Shown: positions 32,934 through 33,664 of the stretch, piece after piece
How the letters are laid out: each line of letters starts with the position of its first letter
Numbering within the stretch: the stretch's first letter is position 1
NCBI GenBank assembly: GCA_022865785.1
Contig: JALHTJ010000193.1
Span: 1-33,664, forward strand
DNA: 33,664 nt
Reading direction: 5' to 3'
Source: Candidatus Aminicenantota bacterium
Lineage (GTDB): Bacteria; Acidobacteriota; Aminicenantia; UBA2199
Position numbers and translations under genes: made by a program
The notes under the pieces: model-generated
Database searches by the model: none
Seen by the model: only the letters and a program-made list of their open reading frames with translations
What the model was told of the DNA's origin: nothing

Positions 32934-32961
32934 GTGACGCGTAACGCGTAACGCGTAACAC
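32934..32961. repeat. Heptanucleotide repeat, GTAACGC type (left arm)
   Basis: Four 7-mers: gtgacgc, gtaacgc, gtaacgc, gtaacac. Its inverse is at 33096-33123. The enclosed 134 bp share nothing visible with the spacer inside the 24779/25251 pair. Confidence 0.88.
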
Positions 32962-33095
32962 GGAAGAAAGTTAGGCAATCTTTCTAGAGCCTGAATTATG
33001 CTACAAAAAAAAGCACATTGAAATATCTAAACGAAATATTCTCTTGATTCTTCAGCCTGCATGTGTCGCGAAAGAATGCTGCTTTGTGGCTACTC

Positions 33096-33123
33096 GTCAC
33101 GCGTTACGCGTTACGCGTCACGT
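33096..33123. repeat. Heptanucleotide repeat, GTTACGC type (right arm)
   Basis: Units gtcacgc, gttacgc, gttacgc, gtcacgt. The tract plus its flanks (ctc before, agt after) is identical to the copy at 25251-25278. It ends 8 nt before the stop codon of the phosphate acyltransferase gene. Confidence 0.88.
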
Positions 33124-33131
33124 AGTCCAGA

Positions 33132-33664
33132 TCATACCAATGCTGCAGCTAGTACTATTGAATAGTATTTGGAATCGTCGTCGTCGGCCCGGGAAGTCAG
33201 GATGGCCGGGAAGGGAGCCCCGGTGACCACCGCGGCCAGCATACCCTTAGCCAGCAGGGTGGTAGCCTTGTAAAAAATGTTGCCGGCCTCGATATTGGGC
33301 ATGATCAGGATGTCGGCGTAACCTTCCACCGCTGATTTCAACCCCTTGATTTCCAGGGCGTGCTTGGAAATAGCCACGTCCAGGGCCAGGGGGCCGTCAA
33401 CGATTGCACCCTTGATCTGCTTGCGTTCGGCCATCTTGGCAATGACCGCGGCTTCCAAGGTGCAGGGCATCTTGTCCGAGACCTTTTCGTTGGCCGTAAG
33501 AATAGCCACTTTGGGATTTTCGATGCCCAGCTTGGCGGCGATCTTGATGTTATAATTTATCATCTGCACTTTCTGGTTCAGGTCGGGGTAGGGGATCATG
33601 GCCACGTCGGAGACCAGCAGTAGCTTGTCGTAGGTCGGGATTTCCAGGATCGCCGTATGCGACA
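33132..33664 (-). CDS. Phosphate butyryl/acetyltransferase family (Ptb-like), C-terminal part
   Basis: About 177 residues are visible; the N-terminus lies beyond the window. Motifs: LGIENPKVAILTANEKVS, AERKQIKGAIVDGPLALD, ADILIMPNIEAGNIFYK and AILTSRADDDDSKYYSI. These follow the C-terminal domain of phosphate acetyl/butyryltransferases, and the AxVDGPLALDxAxSK and GDADILLxPxIExGN patterns favour Ptb over Pta. It converts butyryl-CoA (or a branched analogue) plus phosphate to the acyl phosphate, which a butyrate kinase turns into ATP; that kinase is expected next to it but lies outside. It fits the isobutyryl/butyryl-CoA enzymes at 14-24 kb. Confidence 0.88.
   Translation of the reverse strand, partial: SHTAILEIPTYDKLLLVSDVAMIPYPDLNQKVQMINYNIKIAAKLGIENPKVAILTANEKVSDKMPCTLEAAVIAKMAERKQIKGAIVDGPLALDVAISKHALEIKGLKSAVEGYADILIMPNIEAGNIFYKATTLLAKGMLAAVVTGAPFPAILTSRADDDDSKYYSIVLAAALV

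Noticed and set aside
1-33664. tRNA or rRNA genes
   Set aside because: No conserved tRNA arms or rRNA segments were seen on either strand; a short or unusual RNA could be missed without a covariance search.

Overview
The window looks like a contig piece from a heterotrophic, probably anaerobic, bacterium of an uncultivated or little-studied lineage. Two things suggest this: branched/short-chain acyl-CoA genes together with an archaeal-type HMG-CoA synthase, a threonine dehydrogenase and a secreted S46 dipeptidyl-peptidase point to amino-acid and peptide catabolism, and the spacers are filled with heptanucleotide repeats. An Aminicenantes-like or Acidobacteriota-like host is my guess only; no rRNA or tRNA is present to test it.

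Left part (1-11.2 kb). After the 5' end of an HMG-CoA synthase gene (reading out of the window) comes an A+T-richer defence island. It holds a decayed DUF4268-like gene, a compact three-gene operon (DUF262 protein, DUF3696-type AAA ATPase, uncharacterised 278-residue protein) and, convergent to it, a two-gene restriction-modification-like operon (PLD nuclease/SNF2 helicase plus a large Eco57I-type methyltransferase). The three-gene operon is the best candidate here for a poorly described system.

Middle part (11.2-23.7 kb). A Fic AMP-transferase gene lies between two decaying copies of the 3' end of a C1A cysteine protease gene, followed by a zinc-ribbon TPR protein. Then two divergent acyl-CoA operons share a 240-bp A+T-rich promoter region. 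The leftward one encodes a butyryl-CoA-type dehydrogenase, fused isobutyryl-CoA mutase (IcmF) and a DUF6125-like protein. The rightward one encodes a crotonase, an extended 3-hydroxyacyl-CoA dehydrogenase, an SCP-x-type thiolase and a branched-chain-type acyl-CoA dehydrogenase. Together these can interconvert isobutyryl-CoA and butyryl-CoA and run beta-oxidation or its reversal. A phosphate acyltransferase (Ptb-like) at the right edge would turn butyryl-CoA into butyryl phosphate.

Right part (23.7-33.7 kb). Separate genes: an unknown membrane protein, threonine 3-dehydrogenase, an S46 peptidase, a PurF-like protein whose glutaminase nucleophile is missing, succinate-semialdehyde dehydrogenase, an exported DUF4412-like protein and the Ptb-like end. 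Their spacers carry 6- and 7-nt-period repeats and C-run hairpins, mostly arranged as inverted pairs.

All functional calls rest on reading the translated sequence and recalled family motifs; no database search was run.
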